64,000 bases of DNA from Bryobacter sp964387685 (GCA_964387685.1 CAYLXK010000015.1:1-64000); one strand, 5' to 3'. Shown: positions 25,844 to 35,392, numbered from the stretch's first letter. Made by a program: numbers and translations. The notes: generated from the sequence alone by a model not told the origin.

Positions 25844-27687
25844 GTGGTCGAACGGGACTTAGCCAAGAAGGAGACGAACTCTTTGGGGTCCCGGGTTAGC
25901 CCGGGAAAGCTCGCAACCACCTTAGCTTCGGCGTTAAACACAGCATAGTAGGGAATGGCGACGGTTTGAAAAAGCTCTTCCTGGCGTTTTTGATTGGCCT
26001 CGCTCTTAGCATCGTCCAAAACGTCGGTGTACAACTCGACCAGCACAAACTTGTTCATCTCTTCGGCTACCTCGGCCTTGGTGAACATGTTCGCCTTCAT
26101 CCAGTGGCAATTCGTACAGGCCACCCCGGTGAAGGCCACCAGCACCTGTTTGTTCTCGGCCTTGGCTTTGGCTATCGCACCCTCAAAATCGTCTTTCATC
26201 CAGGCCAACTTCTCGGATTTCCCGGCCCCGCCAAAGTTGCCGGCGTTTTCCCGCGCAAAAGGCACCATCGCTTCCAGTTCTCCCAGGTTCCCGCCGAACA
26301 TCCCGGGCACCAACGAAAGCGCAAAGGCGACAAATAGCGCACCGGCCAGGGCCCGGCCCGCACCCAGTTGTTCGTCTCGCTTAATGCCGTCCATCGGCAA
26401 TTTGCCCAACAGGTAGAGCCCCGGTAGCGCAAACAACACGACCCACAAGGCCAGGTACCGCTCCCGCGTTAGGAAATTCAGGCCTAGCACCACATCCACA
26501 TTGCTTAAGTATTTGAGCATGGCGGCCAGAATCAGGAATCCCATCACCACCTTGATCCGGATCATCCAGTTGCCGGCCCGCGGCAGATTTCCAATGGCCG
26601 AGGGGAAAAGCGCTAGAAAGAAAAACGGCAGGCTCAACCCGGCGCTAAACGCCATCATGCCGAGCGTAGGCTGGAGTTTGTCGCCCGTAATCGACGCCGC
26701 CAGCAGAGTGCCGATAAAGGGGCCTACGCACGCAAAGCTGGTCAAAGAGAACGTCAGGCCCATCAAGAGGGTACCCACGATCCCGCCGCCTTCGCTCGCC
26801 TGGTTCAGGCGTGTCAGAAGTCCAGAGGGTAGCGTGATTTCATAGGCCCCCAGCAGGCTCAGAGCCAAAGCGAAAAAGATCAGGCTGATAAAACCATTCA
26901 CCCAGACGTTCGATCCGATCGACACGATGCCGAAAGGCCCCAGAATCGCCGTCAGCGCAAAGCCGAGAGCGGTGAAGAGTACGATGATGCCCAAACAAAA
27001 CAACGCAGCCTCGCCCAGAATGCGGCCTCGGCTGGCCCCTTGCTTCGTGAGAAAGAAACTCATCGTGATCGGAATCATCGGGAACACGCACGGAGTCAGT
27101 ACCGCCGCCAAGCCAAAACCAAAAGCCAGCAAAAGAAACTCGCCCAGCGGTTGTGGCGCGGCCTTCGCCGGGCCGGAGGCGGGAACGCCGGATGGAATCG
27201 CGGCCTTCGCCGGAGCCCGCGCGGGCGGCGCAAACGCAAAATCCGCCAGGTAGCTCACTTGCTTCTTGCGCGGCGGCAAGCACTTGGTATCGTCGCAAGC
27301 CTGGTAGCGCACTTCGACGGCCAAGTCCGCCGAGTTGGCGGGAATGTCCTTCGTCGCTTTGGCTACCAGCGTGAATTCCACGTCCGCGTCGAAGGTTTCG
27401 GTCTCGCTCTCAAAATTCGGGTCCATCTTGCGGATGGGCTCCGGCTGATCCACCCGAACGACCGAGAACGGCGCGCCTTCCGCCGCCAGCACCTTAGTGG
27501 CAATGGGGGGCCTCGGAGTCGTGAGCGAGTAAAGATGCCAATGCTCGCCAAAATGCGCACGGACGGGTATCTTGAACTCTTCGCCGGCCTTCACCGCGGG
27601 AAAAGGGCCAAGCGCCCACTGAATCGGATCAAGCTTTTGCGCCGGAAGAACGGCGGCGAAGAGAAGGCAGATGGAAATCAGGCGCAT
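25840..27687 (-). CDS. dsbD: DsbD-like thiol:disulfide interchange protein
   Basis: A 615-residue protein with a signal peptide, an N-terminal DsbD-alpha-like domain (about 20-150, including 'YQACDDTKCLPP'), a central eight-helix CcdA/DsbD membrane domain with the redox cysteines in 'LTPCVFPMIP' and 'SFACVGPFIG', and a C-terminal thioredoxin-like domain with 'CTNC'. It carries electrons from cytoplasmic thioredoxin to periplasmic disulfide-isomerising and cytochrome-maturation proteins. It follows plsX by ten bases and overlaps the M28 gene by four, an unusual operon mix. Confidence 0.93.
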   Translation of the reverse strand: MRLISICLLFAAVLPAQKLDPIQWALGPFPAVKAGEEFKIPVRAHFGEHWHLYSLTTPRPPIATKVLAAEGAPFSVVRVDQPEPIRKMDPNFESETETFDADVEFTLVAKATKDIPANSADLAVEVRYQACDDTKCLPPRKKQVSYLADFAFAPPARAPAKAAIPSGVPASGPAKAAPQPLGEFLLLAFGFGLAAVLTPCVFPMIPITMSFFLTKQGASRGRILGEAALFCLGIIVLFTALGFALTAILGPFGIVSIGSNVWVNGFISLIFFALALSLLGAYEITLPSGLLTRLNQASEGGGIVGTLLMGLTFSLTSFACVGPFIGTLLAASITGDKLQPTLGMMAFSAGLSLPFFFLALFPSAIGNLPRAGNWMIRIKVVMGFLILAAMLKYLSNVDVVLGLNFLTRERYLALWVVLFALPGLYLLGKLPMDGIKRDEQLGAGRALAGALFVAFALSLVPGMFGGNLGELEAMVPFARENAGNFGGAGKSEKLAWMKDDFEGAIAKAKAENKQVLVAFTGVACTNCHWMKANMFTKAEVAEEMNKFVLVELYTDVLDDAKSEANQKRQEELFQTVAIPYYAVFNAEAKVVASFPGLTRDPKEFVSFLAKSRSTT

Positions 27688-27697
27688 ACTGAACAGT

Positions 27698-28732
27698 CTA
27701 TTGGTTGGACGGGCGTTCCAGGTTACGCGATTCTGCTAGCGCGGTCAGTCCTTCCTCAATTTTGTCGTTCACGCGCCCGTCGGCATACTCCGCCGCGATG
27801 CGGATCGCATTCTTGATCGCGTTGGCGTTCGAGCGGCCGTGGCAGATAATCGTCACTCCCCGCACGCCGAGCAGCGGCGCCCCGCCGTACTCGGAGTAAT
27901 CCGTCCGCCGCCGGAATTCATCGAAGCCGTTCCGGGCGAGCACGCTACCCACCTGCCGGGTAATCGTCGCCGTCAAGCTCTGCTTCAGCATTTGCTTGAT
28001 GACATCGATTAATCCTTCGGAGACCTTCAGCGCCACGTTGCCAATGAAGCCGTCGCAGACGATCACGTCGGCGTAGCCCGTATAGAGATCCCGGCCCTCG
28101 ACATTGCCTATAAAGTGAATCGGCAGATGCTTCAGCAAAGGGTGCGCCCCATGCACCAGTTCGTTCCCCTTATGCTCTTCTTCGCCGATGGAAAGAATGC
28201 CCACGCGAGGACGCGAAACTTCAAACAACACTTTCGAGTAGGCGTTGCCCATGATGGCGAACTGGGCGAGCATTTCCGGGCTGGAATCCACGTTGGCGCC
28301 AATGTCCAACAGCACGGTAGGGGTGCCCTTCAAAGTGGGGAAGGCTTGCGCCAGGGCCGGCCGTTCCACGCCCTTCAGCATCCCTTGCACGGTCTTCGAG
28401 GTGGCCATCACCGCCCCAGTGTTGCCGGCCGAGACCACTCCTTGGGCGCTGCCGTCTCGCACCATACGGCAGGCGACGCGGATCGAAGAGTCTTTTTTCG
28501 ATCGCATGGCCTTGGCCGCCGAATCCTCCATCGTGATCACCTCGGAGGCATGATGGATTTCAATCGGTAGGCCGCCCGTACCGCCATGGGTGCGGAGCTC
28601 GGCGGCGATCACGTCCTCTTTCCCGACCAGAATGACGCGGACGTTATGCTGGCGGGCCGCCCGCAACGCGCCCTCCACCTCGGCCTTGGGGGCGTGATCG
28701 CCACCCATCGCGTCGACAGCAATGGTTAGCAT
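27698..28732 (-). CDS. plsX: Phosphate acyltransferase PlsX
   Basis: A 344-residue PlsX, which converts acyl-ACP and phosphate to acyl-phosphate, the first committed donor for PlsY in phospholipid synthesis. The N-terminal 'TIAVDAMGGDHAPKAEVEGA' and the 'GNTGAVMA' and 'LLDIGANVD' segments are diagnostic. It belongs to the widespread DUF177-rpmF-plsX order and is 18 bp downstream of rpmF. fabH and fabD, which often follow, are absent here. Confidence 0.96.
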   Translation of the reverse strand: MLTIAVDAMGGDHAPKAEVEGALRAARQHNVRVILVGKEDVIAAELRTHGGTGGLPIEIHHASEVITMEDSAAKAMRSKKDSSIRVACRMVRDGSAQGVVSAGNTGAVMATSKTVQGMLKGVERPALAQAFPTLKGTPTVLLDIGANVDSSPEMLAQFAIMGNAYSKVLFEVSRPRVGILSIGEEEHKGNELVHGAHPLLKHLPIHFIGNVEGRDLYTGYADVIVCDGFIGNVALKVSEGLIDVIKQMLKQSLTATITRQVGSVLARNGFDEFRRRTDYSEYGGAPLLGVRGVTIICHGRSNANAIKNAIRIAAEYADGRVNDKIEEGLTALAESRNLERPSNQ

Positions 28733-28750
28733 TGCCTATGCGTGCCGGGC

Positions 28751-28933
28751 TTAGTACTTCTCTACTTCAACAACGGCGCGGCCCTTATAAAAGCCGCAAG
28801 CGGCGCAAGCGCGATGGGGTAGTTTGGTGGCGCCACAGTTGGGGCATTCACTGGCGATGGGGCGCGCCAAGGCGTCATGCGCCCTGCGGGTAGCGGTGCG
28901 GCGTTTGGAGTGCCGGCGTTTTGGATTGGGCAT
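28751..28933 (-). CDS. rpmF: 50S ribosomal protein L32
   Basis: A 60-residue L32 with the basic N-terminus 'MPNPKRRHSKRRTATRRAHD' and an intact zinc ribbon, C-x2-C ('CPNCGA') and C-x2-C ('CAACG'), so it is the zinc-containing C+ form. It sits in the conserved DUF177-rpmF-plsX cluster. Confidence 0.97.
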   Translation of the reverse strand: MPNPKRRHSKRRTATRRAHDALARPIASECPNCGATKLPHRACAACGFYKGRAVVEVEKY

Positions 28934-28979
28934 GGTAGCTCTTTATCTACTTTCTAAAAAAACTGCTCCGGAATAACCG

Positions 28980-29507
28980 CTACAGGGCCGGCTTCCAGGC
29001 TCGTAAGGCGCTTAGCCGTTCGTCGATGCCGACGGGCTCGCAATCGCACTCACGGAAATTCCAATTCTCCCCGCACGAGGGACAGAGTCCCTGACAGTCT
29101 TCCCCGCAGGTCCTCTGCATCGGAATCGCCAGTAGAATCTGTTCCCGGAAGACGTCCGTCAACTCGAGTCCGTCCCCCTCGTAAAAAGCGAGTTCGGCCT
29201 CTTCGTCGTTCAGTCCCGCCTCTTCCGTCGCCACATTGGCGTCTTCGGGCTGGTACGTCAAACGGAAATCCGTATCGATTGGGAAGCGAAAACTCTCCAA
29301 GCACCGATCGCATTCGGTCTCCATTTCCACCCGTAGATGGCCGGAAAGTCGAATTTCGCGCAGTGCCTGCGAATAGTCCGCTCTGCCCTCTACCGTTAAA
29401 GCGGAGGCTTGCCGTAGCTTCTCATCGAGAAAATCGATCTCACCAATGGGAAACTCCCGATGGAAAACGAGGGGACGAACTTCGATGTCCCGCACATTGA
29501 GAAACAT
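28980..29507 (-). CDS. DUF177 (YceD-like) protein
   Basis: A 175-residue YceD/DUF177 protein, a family found next to rpmF in most bacteria and linked to 23S rRNA or ribosome biogenesis. ATG 29507 is chosen because GGAGG lies five bases upstream (29517-29513); the open frame extends 23 codons further without support. It has a mid-domain 'ETECDRCLESF' and a C-terminal 'CGEDCQGLCPSCGENWNFRECDC', giving up to seven cysteines and a likely zinc site. Confidence 0.93.
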   Translation of the reverse strand: MFLNVRDIEVRPLVFHREFPIGEIDFLDEKLRQASALTVEGRADYSQALREIRLSGHLRVEMETECDRCLESFRFPIDTDFRLTYQPEDANVATEEAGLNDEEAELAFYEGDGLELTDVFREQILLAIPMQRTCGEDCQGLCPSCGENWNFRECDCEPVGIDERLSALRAWKPAL

Positions 29508-29545
29508 GCACACCTCCCCCTGCGACGGCAGAGAGCCAAACTTGT

Positions 29546-29551
29546 AGTATA
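29546..29551 (-). promoter_or_regulatory. Candidate -10 box for the DUF177-rpmF-plsX operon
   Basis: TATACT on the minus strand, 39 bases before ATG 29507, matches the sigma-70 -10 consensus at five of six positions. No convincing -35 is seen 16-18 bases upstream, so this is a weak call. Confidence 0.35.
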
Positions 29552-29606
29552 CGACGATTCCCCGGCCGCGCGCCACCGCTTGCCCGGGGAGCGACCCCCC
29601 GCCCTC

Positions 29607-30356
29607 CTATTTGGACGCCGGGCTAGCCTTTTTCGTCGCCGATTTCTTGGCCGGCACCGGCTGGATGATCGGGCCGACGGGCTGGCCCAACGGATAACGC
29701 ACAATCGCCACCTTCGTCATGACGATCGGCTCGGTTGGCTTATCGTTCAATCCCCGCGCGACTCGGGCCAAGGACGCGGCCAGTTCCAGGCCTTCCACCA
29801 GCTCGCCAAAAATGGGATGCTTGCCCTCCAAATGAGGAGTGGGCCGTTCGGTAATGAAAAATTGGCAACTGCCGTCGTTGGGAACGCCGGAATTGGCCAT
29901 CGCGAAAAGTCCCGCGCGATTGAAGGAAAGCGATGGATGGTATTCGTCTTGGATCGTCGCAATCGAGCCGCTGCCGTTGCCCAGGGGATCGCCGCCCTGA
30001 ATCATGAAGCCGGGGATGACGCGATGGAAGGTGAGGCCGTTGTAGAAAGGCCGCCGCGCGAGCTTTCTCGTTTTGGGGTCCAGCCAGGACTTCCGCCCCA
30101 GTGCCAAATCGACGAAGTTCTTGACCGTGATCGGGCTTTCTTTCTCAAACAGTCGGGCCACCAGTTGGCCAACGGGTTTGCCCCCATGCGTCACGTTGAT
30201 CAGCGCATAAAGGCCGTCCGGGCGGGGAGGCAGCGGAGGCTCCGGCGTCTTCTTCACCGTGGTCCCGGGAGCCTTTTTTGCCGCCGGGGTGGTCTGTGCC
30301 AACATCAGAAGCGAACAGGAAAGCGAGAACGCGAGGGAATATGCAAGCTTACGCAT
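29607..30356 (-). CDS. Exported cyclophilin-type peptidyl-prolyl isomerase
   Basis: A 249-residue single-domain cyclophilin with a signal peptide (MRKLAYSLAFSLSCSLLMLAQ) and a Pro/Lys linker. The core has 'TFHRVIPGFMIQGGDPLG', 'MANSGVPNDGSCQFFIT' and 'HPIFGELVEG', matching active cyclophilins. The C-terminus is a Lys/Ala/Ser-rich tail. It acts on exported proteins and has a duplicated relative at 3847-4923. The start of the divergent 5'-nucleotidase lies about 15 bp inside or 33 bp beyond its own start, depending on the nucleotidase start chosen. Confidence 0.94.
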   Translation of the reverse strand: MRKLAYSLAFSLSCSLLMLAQTTPAAKKAPGTTVKKTPEPPLPPRPDGLYALINVTHGGKPVGQLVARLFEKESPITVKNFVDLALGRKSWLDPKTRKLARRPFYNGLTFHRVIPGFMIQGGDPLGNGSGSIATIQDEYHPSLSFNRAGLFAMANSGVPNDGSCQFFITERPTPHLEGKHPIFGELVEGLELAASLARVARGLNDKPTEPIVMTKVAIVRYPLGQPVGPIIQPVPAKKSATKKASPASK

Positions 30357-32041
30357 CTATAAAAAGTATATCGGGGTGGATTTCGCTCATGATCGTCGGC
30401 ACACAGCTTCTAGCGGCCCAAACGGCTAAAGTCACCATTCTGGCTACCACGGATCTGCATGGTTACATCTATCCGTACGACTACTTCACCCAACAGCCCG
30501 CAAACCTCGGTCTCGCCAAAGCCGCGACCCTCATCGCGGAGGTGCGCAAAGAGGTGCCCGAGGCGATCCTCATCGATGCGGGAGACACCATCCAGGGCTC
30601 CCCTCTCGAAAGCGTCTACAATTCCTTTGCCGCCACGGGGAGGCTCGCGGCGGGCGTGAAGGTGCCCGCGCGCGCGATGTCCATCGACCCCATGGTGCTG
30701 GCGATGAACGCGCTGCGCTACGACGCCATGACGGTGGGCAATCACGAGTTTAACTATGGCCTGAATAATCTGAACGCGGCCCGCCGCGCCAGCCGCTTCC
30801 CCTGGTTGAGCGCCAACACCTTGGCCAGCGGACCCAACACGAAGGGCTTTGTGCCGTATCTCGAAAAAACGGTCAACGGCGTGCGAATTGTGGTGGTTGG
30901 CCTGACGACGCCCGCCATCCCCCAGTGGGAAAAGCCGGAGCACTTTGCCGGATACACCTGGGAGGAGCCGCGAGCGGCGCTCGAGAGGTTATTGCAGATC
31001 TGGGGCGCCAACAAGCCGGACCTGCTGATCGTGGCCGCGCACGGCGGCATGGACCGCAACGCGACAAAGAATTCGATGGGCGTAGTCGAGAACTTCGCCT
31101 GGCAAATCGCCGAGGTCGGTGGCGTGGACGCCGTGGTGGTCGGGCACTCCCACCAGGAGACCGCCGAGGTCTATAACGGCAATGCGATACTCAACCAGCC
31201 CAAAAACTACGGCGCCAGCGTGGGGCGATTGGATTTCGAGTTCGAACGCGGGGCGCAGGGCAAATGGACTTTGAAATCCCGGCGGGGTCGGGTTCTCAAA
31301 GTTACGTCCGAAACCCTGGCCGACGAGCAAATCCTCGGCCTCGCCAAACCGTACCACGACGCCGCGGAGCAGTATCTGTCCACCCCCGTGGCCACCGCGC
31401 CGGAAACCCTAAGCGCCGCCACTGGCCGCTACGAGGATACTGCCCTGGTGGACGCCATCCACGAAGTGCAGCTGGCGGCCACCCAGGCGGATGTGAGCCT
31501 GAGCGCGCTCTTCAATCCACGCCTGGTGGTTCAAAAAGGCCCCGTGACTGTGCGCGAAGCCGCCGCATTGTATGTGTTCGACAATACCCTCTACAAAATC
31601 GAAGGCACCGGGAAAATGCTGCGAGACGCGCTCGAAAACGCGGCCCGTTACTTTGAAAGCTGCACAACGCCAACCTGCGATACCGGGGAACTGCTCAATC
31701 CAAAATTCATGGGCTTCAATTTCGATATGGCGGAAGGCGTCGAGTATGAGATCGACCTCCGCAAGCCCGCCGGACAACGGATCACGAATCTTCGCTACAA
31801 GGGCGCGCCCCTTCAAGACGGCCAACGCCTGACGATTGCCCTCAACAACTACCGCGCGGGCGGCAGCGGCGGCTTCGATATGTTCAAAGGCGCGACGGTA
31901 CTGTGGCAGTCTAACGAGGCCATCCGGGATCTTCTGATTGAACATTTTGCGCGCAAGAAGGAGTTTCCCGTCAAGGCAAGCGGCAACTGGAAACTGCTGC
32001 CGGAGGCGGCCCGCAAACGCCTAATTGAAGGCGGCCGATAG
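30341..32041 (+). CDS. Exported 5'-nucleotidase / UshA-like metallophosphoesterase
   Basis: A 566-residue bifunctional nucleotidase-type enzyme with a two-metal phosphoesterase domain ('TTDLHGYIYPYD', 'DAGDTIQGSP', 'GNHEFNYG', 'VVGHSHQE') and a C-terminal 5'-nucleotidase substrate domain ('NNYRAGGSGGFDMF'). It hydrolyses extracellular nucleotides or cyclic nucleotides in the periplasm, supplying nucleosides and phosphate. ATG 30341 gives a longer signal peptide ending L-L-A-A-Q; ATG 30389 is a plausible alternative and avoids overlap with the divergent gene at 30356. An open frame reaches upstream to 30278 but overlaps the neighbour fully. Confidence 0.93.
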   Translation: MQAYASIKSISGWISLMIVGTQLLAAQTAKVTILATTDLHGYIYPYDYFTQQPANLGLAKAATLIAEVRKEVPEAILIDAGDTIQGSPLESVYNSFAATGRLAAGVKVPARAMSIDPMVLAMNALRYDAMTVGNHEFNYGLNNLNAARRASRFPWLSANTLASGPNTKGFVPYLEKTVNGVRIVVVGLTTPAIPQWEKPEHFAGYTWEEPRAALERLLQIWGANKPDLLIVAAHGGMDRNATKNSMGVVENFAWQIAEVGGVDAVVVGHSHQETAEVYNGNAILNQPKNYGASVGRLDFEFERGAQGKWTLKSRRGRVLKVTSETLADEQILGLAKPYHDAAEQYLSTPVATAPETLSAATGRYEDTALVDAIHEVQLAATQADVSLSALFNPRLVVQKGPVTVREAAALYVFDNTLYKIEGTGKMLRDALENAARYFESCTTPTCDTGELLNPKFMGFNFDMAEGVEYEIDLRKPAGQRITNLRYKGAPLQDGQRLTIALNNYRAGGSGGFDMFKGATVLWQSNEAIRDLLIEHFARKKEFPVKASGNWKLLPEAARKRLIEGGR

Positions 32042-32107
32042 GCGTAGACTCCAATCTCGCTGGGGCGAAATGGCTAACGCCACGGCCCATGGTCCGTAGT
32101 AACAGGT

Positions 32108-32335
32108 ATGAAGAAAGAATGGATGGCGGCCCTGTTTTCGCTAGCTCTGGCTGGCCTGGCGGCCCTACCGCAGGAACGATTCTTCGCCTACTACCGTGCC
32201 GGCTTGGTGGCCAGCGACTCGCTACAGATTAGCTTTTTGGACAGAGTCGCGTATGCGGCCGCGCTAGCCAACGCTCCCTCGCCCTCGATGAAACAAAAAT
32301 GCCCGGCCGCCAGAGGCGTCACCGGGCATTCTTAA
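32108..32335 (+). CDS. Doubtful small exported protein
   Basis: A 75-residue open frame starting with a plausible signal peptide (MKKEWMAALFSLALAGLAALPQ). No family is recognised. Its last dozen codons run through the terminator hairpin of the opposite-strand TPR gene (32298-32330), and there is no strong ribosome site, so it may be non-coding. It occupies the 311-bp gap between the nucleotidase and the TPR gene. Treat as hypothetical. Confidence 0.3.
   Translation: MKKEWMAALFSLALAGLAALPQERFFAYYRAGLVASDSLQISFLDRVAYAAALANAPSPSMKQKCPAARGVTGHS
32298..32330 (-). terminator. Intrinsic terminator of the TPR gene
   Basis: A perfect 9-bp stem, AATGCCCGG paired with CCGGGCATT, with a 15-base loop. 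Read on the minus strand it is followed by TTTGTTT (32297-32291). It begins 23 bases after the TAA of the TPR-protein gene, the position expected for a Rho-independent terminator. Confidence 0.85.
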
Positions 32336-32352
32336 CCCCACTAGCCGGGCGG

Positions 32353-33675
32353 CTATTTCTTCTTGCCGGTGCCCTTCTTGGCGCCAGCGGCGGGCTTCTT
32401 TGCCGCAGTCTTGGGAGCCGGACCGGTGACGGGCCAACCCTTCAACTTGGCGTTCTCCACTTCGACTTTCAGCGAGAACGGTTCCTGCGTGTATTCCTTT
32501 GCCACACCGGTAAAGGTGAGTTCAGTGCCGGGATCGGCTTTGCCGCGCAGCGCGTTTTCCAGCACGATCGTAATTTCGGGCTGATCGGCCGTGGAAATCG
32601 CCACCACCAGTTCCTTCGGATTCGTCTCAGGCTTCTGGCTCACCAGCTTCCCACGCATTTCGGGCAATTCGGAATCCTTCAATTCGCTCCAGTACCCCGC
32701 GCCGTCGCTGGCCGAGAGCTTGTTCTTCACCTGCATGAACATGAAGAGCATCGGGTTCTCAGACTTGAACTTCTCTTCGTTCTCGATCATCTTCTCTTCC
32801 TTGGACTTGATCTTGAAGCCCGCCGGAGGATAAACGCTCGCAATCGCCTGATCGATGACAGCCTGCATTTCCTTGGGGTCGTCACCGGCAAAGCTGGTAT
32901 ACACGCGCTTAAAGTAGGCCGCCACCTGGCCCTTACGCGTCGGATCGAGCGCTCCGGGGCCGCCTAGGTTGCCGGCGCGGGCAAAATGCCACATCGCCTC
33001 GGCTTGGCGTTCGGGCTTCTTCTGCAGCACGATCACCGTGCCGAGAAAGTAGCTCATTTCCGCGTAACCGTTGTCCAGGTCCAGGCCTTTCTTGAAGTAT
33101 TCCTCGGCCTTGACGAAGTCCTTTTTCTGCTGTTCCACCCAGCCCAGCGTCCGGTAGGCCTGCAACTCGATGGCCACGCGCTGCTTCTTCCAATCGGCTT
33201 CGCTCACATTAGGCTGCTTCTTATCGGCGGCGTAGACCGTGTCGAGTTCCGCAATCAACGCTTGCGCGCTCTTGGTGCCGGTCTCTAAGCCCGCCGGGTC
33301 TTTCTTGTCCAGGCTGACGCTGAGCAGCGTTAGGAAATAAAGCGCTTGAAAGCTCTTGGGGTCCAAGGCGAGCAGGTTCTTTGAGGCGTTATACACCCCC
33401 TGGCCGTCGTTTTTCGCGTTGTTGGCGACGAGATAAATCTGCGCGCGTTCCAGCTTAAAGTCGGAGGCAGGGTACTTTTCTTCCCACTGCTTGAGCAGTT
33501 GCAGTTGCTCGTCCGGATTCTTACTGCCCGCAATCTTCTGATACAGCTCGAACTCCTGCGTGTCTTTCCAGTCCTTCTTCGGCGCTTGGCCAAACAGTAG
33601 AGTGGACGACAACAGGGCGCTCATGAGCAACCCGCCAAGAATATTCTTCTTGAGGGATGAAGTGAATAATTTCAC
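32353..33675 (-). CDS. Exported TPR-like protein with Lys/Ala-rich tail
   Basis: A 440-residue protein with a signal peptide (hydrophobic residues about 12-29, ending L-L-F-G-Q). GTG 33675 is the start: AGGAGG (33689-33684) lies eight bases upstream. Several helical repeat pairs between about 45 and 250, for example 'AEEYFKKGLDLDNGYAEMSYFLG', are tetratricopeptide-like. The C-terminus is Lys/Ala/Gly/Pro-rich ('KKPAAGAKKGTGKKK'). Such proteins usually scaffold other proteins in the periplasm. It is monocistronic with its own terminator. The function is unknown. Confidence 0.8.
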   Translation of the reverse strand: MKLFTSSLKKNILGGLLMSALLSSTLLFGQAPKKDWKDTQEFELYQKIAGSKNPDEQLQLLKQWEEKYPASDFKLERAQIYLVANNAKNDGQGVYNASKNLLALDPKSFQALYFLTLLSVSLDKKDPAGLETGTKSAQALIAELDTVYAADKKQPNVSEADWKKQRVAIELQAYRTLGWVEQQKKDFVKAEEYFKKGLDLDNGYAEMSYFLGTVIVLQKKPERQAEAMWHFARAGNLGGPGALDPTRKGQVAAYFKRVYTSFAGDDPKEMQAVIDQAIASVYPPAGFKIKSKEEKMIENEEKFKSENPMLFMFMQVKNKLSASDGAGYWSELKDSELPEMRGKLVSQKPETNPKELVVAISTADQPEITIVLENALRGKADPGTELTFTGVAKEYTQEPFSLKVEVENAKLKGWPVTGPAPKTAAKKPAAGAKKGTGKKK

Positions 33676-33937
33676 TGGTCCCGCCTCCTAGATGAATCGA
33701 TGCGTAGGGTGAGGGTAAGGTTTCCGTCCCCAACTGGCCGCCGGTCTACCGGGACCGAAAAACGGCATGACCAAAAGGCTATCAAAACATTTTGACGCGC
33801 CGCAAGTCAGGTTCCGCCTGTCCTAAGCTACCTCGATATAGTAGCCTGTTCGCACTCAACGATTGGACAGTGGCGCCGGGAAAAATGTTCCCTTTCGATT
33901 TTCGAGCCCTTTGGCGGCCAATGTTAGGATGATCGGA

Positions 33938-35392
33938 ATGCGTTGGCTTGACTTCGGCGTGATCGCGGCATACCTCATCGGCATCACTCTGTTTGGCATG
34001 CGCTTCCGGGAAAGCCAAAAGTCTCTCAAGGACTATTTCCTTGGAGGCAAGAATGCGCCGTGGTGGGCCATTTCTTTTTCCATCGTCTCGGCCGAAACCT
34101 CTACGCTGACGGTCATCGGTACCCCCGCCCTCAGCTTCAATGGCAATTTCGGGTTTTTGCAGGTGGTCTTCGGGTACCTGCTTGCCCGCTTGATCATCAG
34201 CGCTTTGTTCCTTCCCCAGTACTTCCGCGGCGAAATGTTTACCGCCTACGAGTTGATGCTCCGGCGCTTCGGGCCCAATATCCGTCGGCTCACGGCGGGG
34301 GCTTTCCTCGGCTTACGCGCCCTCGCCGAGGGCGTGCGCGTCTTTGCGATTTCCATCGTCGTTTCGATCATTCTGGGCACTGGCGAATTCGTCAGCGAAT
34401 TCGTGATCGTCGCCTTGACGCTGTTCTACACCTTCGAAGGCGGAATGACGGCCGTCATCTGGACCGACGTCGTGCAAATGTTCCTCTATGTGGCCGGCGC
34501 GATCCTGAGCCTCTTTGTCATCCTCGGGCAAATTCCAGGGGGCTGGGATCATGTCCTGGCTAGCGCCGGCGCGGCCAACAAATTTCAGGTTTTCGACTTT
34601 GCTTTTTCCGCCACGCCCGAGTTCTTCCAAAAAACCTACAGCTTTTGGGCGGGCCTGCTGGGGGGCTGCTTCCTCACCACAGCCTCGCACGGCACCGAGC
34701 AGTTGATGGTCCAGCGGCTCCTCTCGGCCAAAAATGAAGGGGACGCCCGGCTTGCGCTCTTTTCCAGTTGGTTCGTCATCTTGTTTCAGTTCACACTCTT
34801 CCTGGTGATCGGAGTGATGCTCTGGGTCTACTACGGCGATACCGGCCTCGCTCCGCCCAATCCGCCCGACCGCATCTATCCCAAGTTTTTATGGGAGTTT
34901 CTCCCCCCAGGCATCGCCGGGCTCACCATCGCCGCAATCCTGGCCGCCGCGATGTCGAACTTGAGCGCGGCCTTAAACGCCTTGGCCTCCACTACCGTCA
35001 TGGACTTCATTAAGCCCAACGATAAGCGGCAGAGAAGCGACGCCGAGTACCTTGCCTTGGCCAAGCGAATGACCGTCCTGTGGTGCGGCGTCTTGTTCGT
35101 CATTGGCATCCTGGCGCGCAACGTTTCCAGCGTGTTGGAGGCCGGTTTGGGGATCGCCTCTATCGTCTACGGGGCCCTGTTGGGCGTTTTTCTCCTGGGA
35201 CTGCTAACCAAGCGCACCGGCGAGCGCGCCGCCATGGCCGGCATGAGCGCGGGCCTCGCGCTGATGTTGTATGTCAAGTTTCAGACGCAGATTGCCTGGA
35301 CCTGGTATGTCCTGATCGGAAGCTCGTGTACCTTCCTGGTGGCCCTGCTGGCCAGTCGATTCGTTACCGAGAAGGAAATTAAGACGTTATGA
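33938..35392 (+). CDS. Sodium:solute symporter (SSS family)
   Basis: A 484-residue transporter with about 13 hydrophobic helices. ATG 33938 (MRWLDFGVIAAYL) follows AGGA at eight bases; ATG 33929 is three residues longer. The segments 'SLKDYFLGGKNAPWWAISFSIVSAETS' and 'GGMTAVIWTDVVQMFLY' are typical of SSS proteins, which import sugars, organic acids or amino acids with sodium. The substrate is not predictable from sequence. Its TGA overlaps the next gene's ATG (ATGA at 35389), so the two transporters are translated together. Confidence 0.92.
   Translation: MRWLDFGVIAAYLIGITLFGMRFRESQKSLKDYFLGGKNAPWWAISFSIVSAETSTLTVIGTPALSFNGNFGFLQVVFGYLLARLIISALFLPQYFRGEMFTAYELMLRRFGPNIRRLTAGAFLGLRALAEGVRVFAISIVVSIILGTGEFVSEFVIVALTLFYTFEGGMTAVIWTDVVQMFLYVAGAILSLFVILGQIPGGWDHVLASAGAANKFQVFDFAFSATPEFFQKTYSFWAGLLGGCFLTTASHGTEQLMVQRLLSAKNEGDARLALFSSWFVILFQFTLFLVIGVMLWVYYGDTGLAPPNPPDRIYPKFLWEFLPPGIAGLTIAAILAAAMSNLSAALNALASTTVMDFIKPNDKRQRSDAEYLALAKRMTVLWCGVLFVIGILARNVSSVLEAGLGIASIVYGALLGVFLLGLLTKRTGERAAMAGMSAGLALMLYVKFQTQIAWTWYVLIGSSCTFLVALLASRFVTEKEIKTL

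Noticed and set aside
33741..33752. Short inverted repeat CCGGT-CT-ACCGG upstream of the TPR gene
   Set aside because: Five-base arms are expected by chance in GC-rich DNA.
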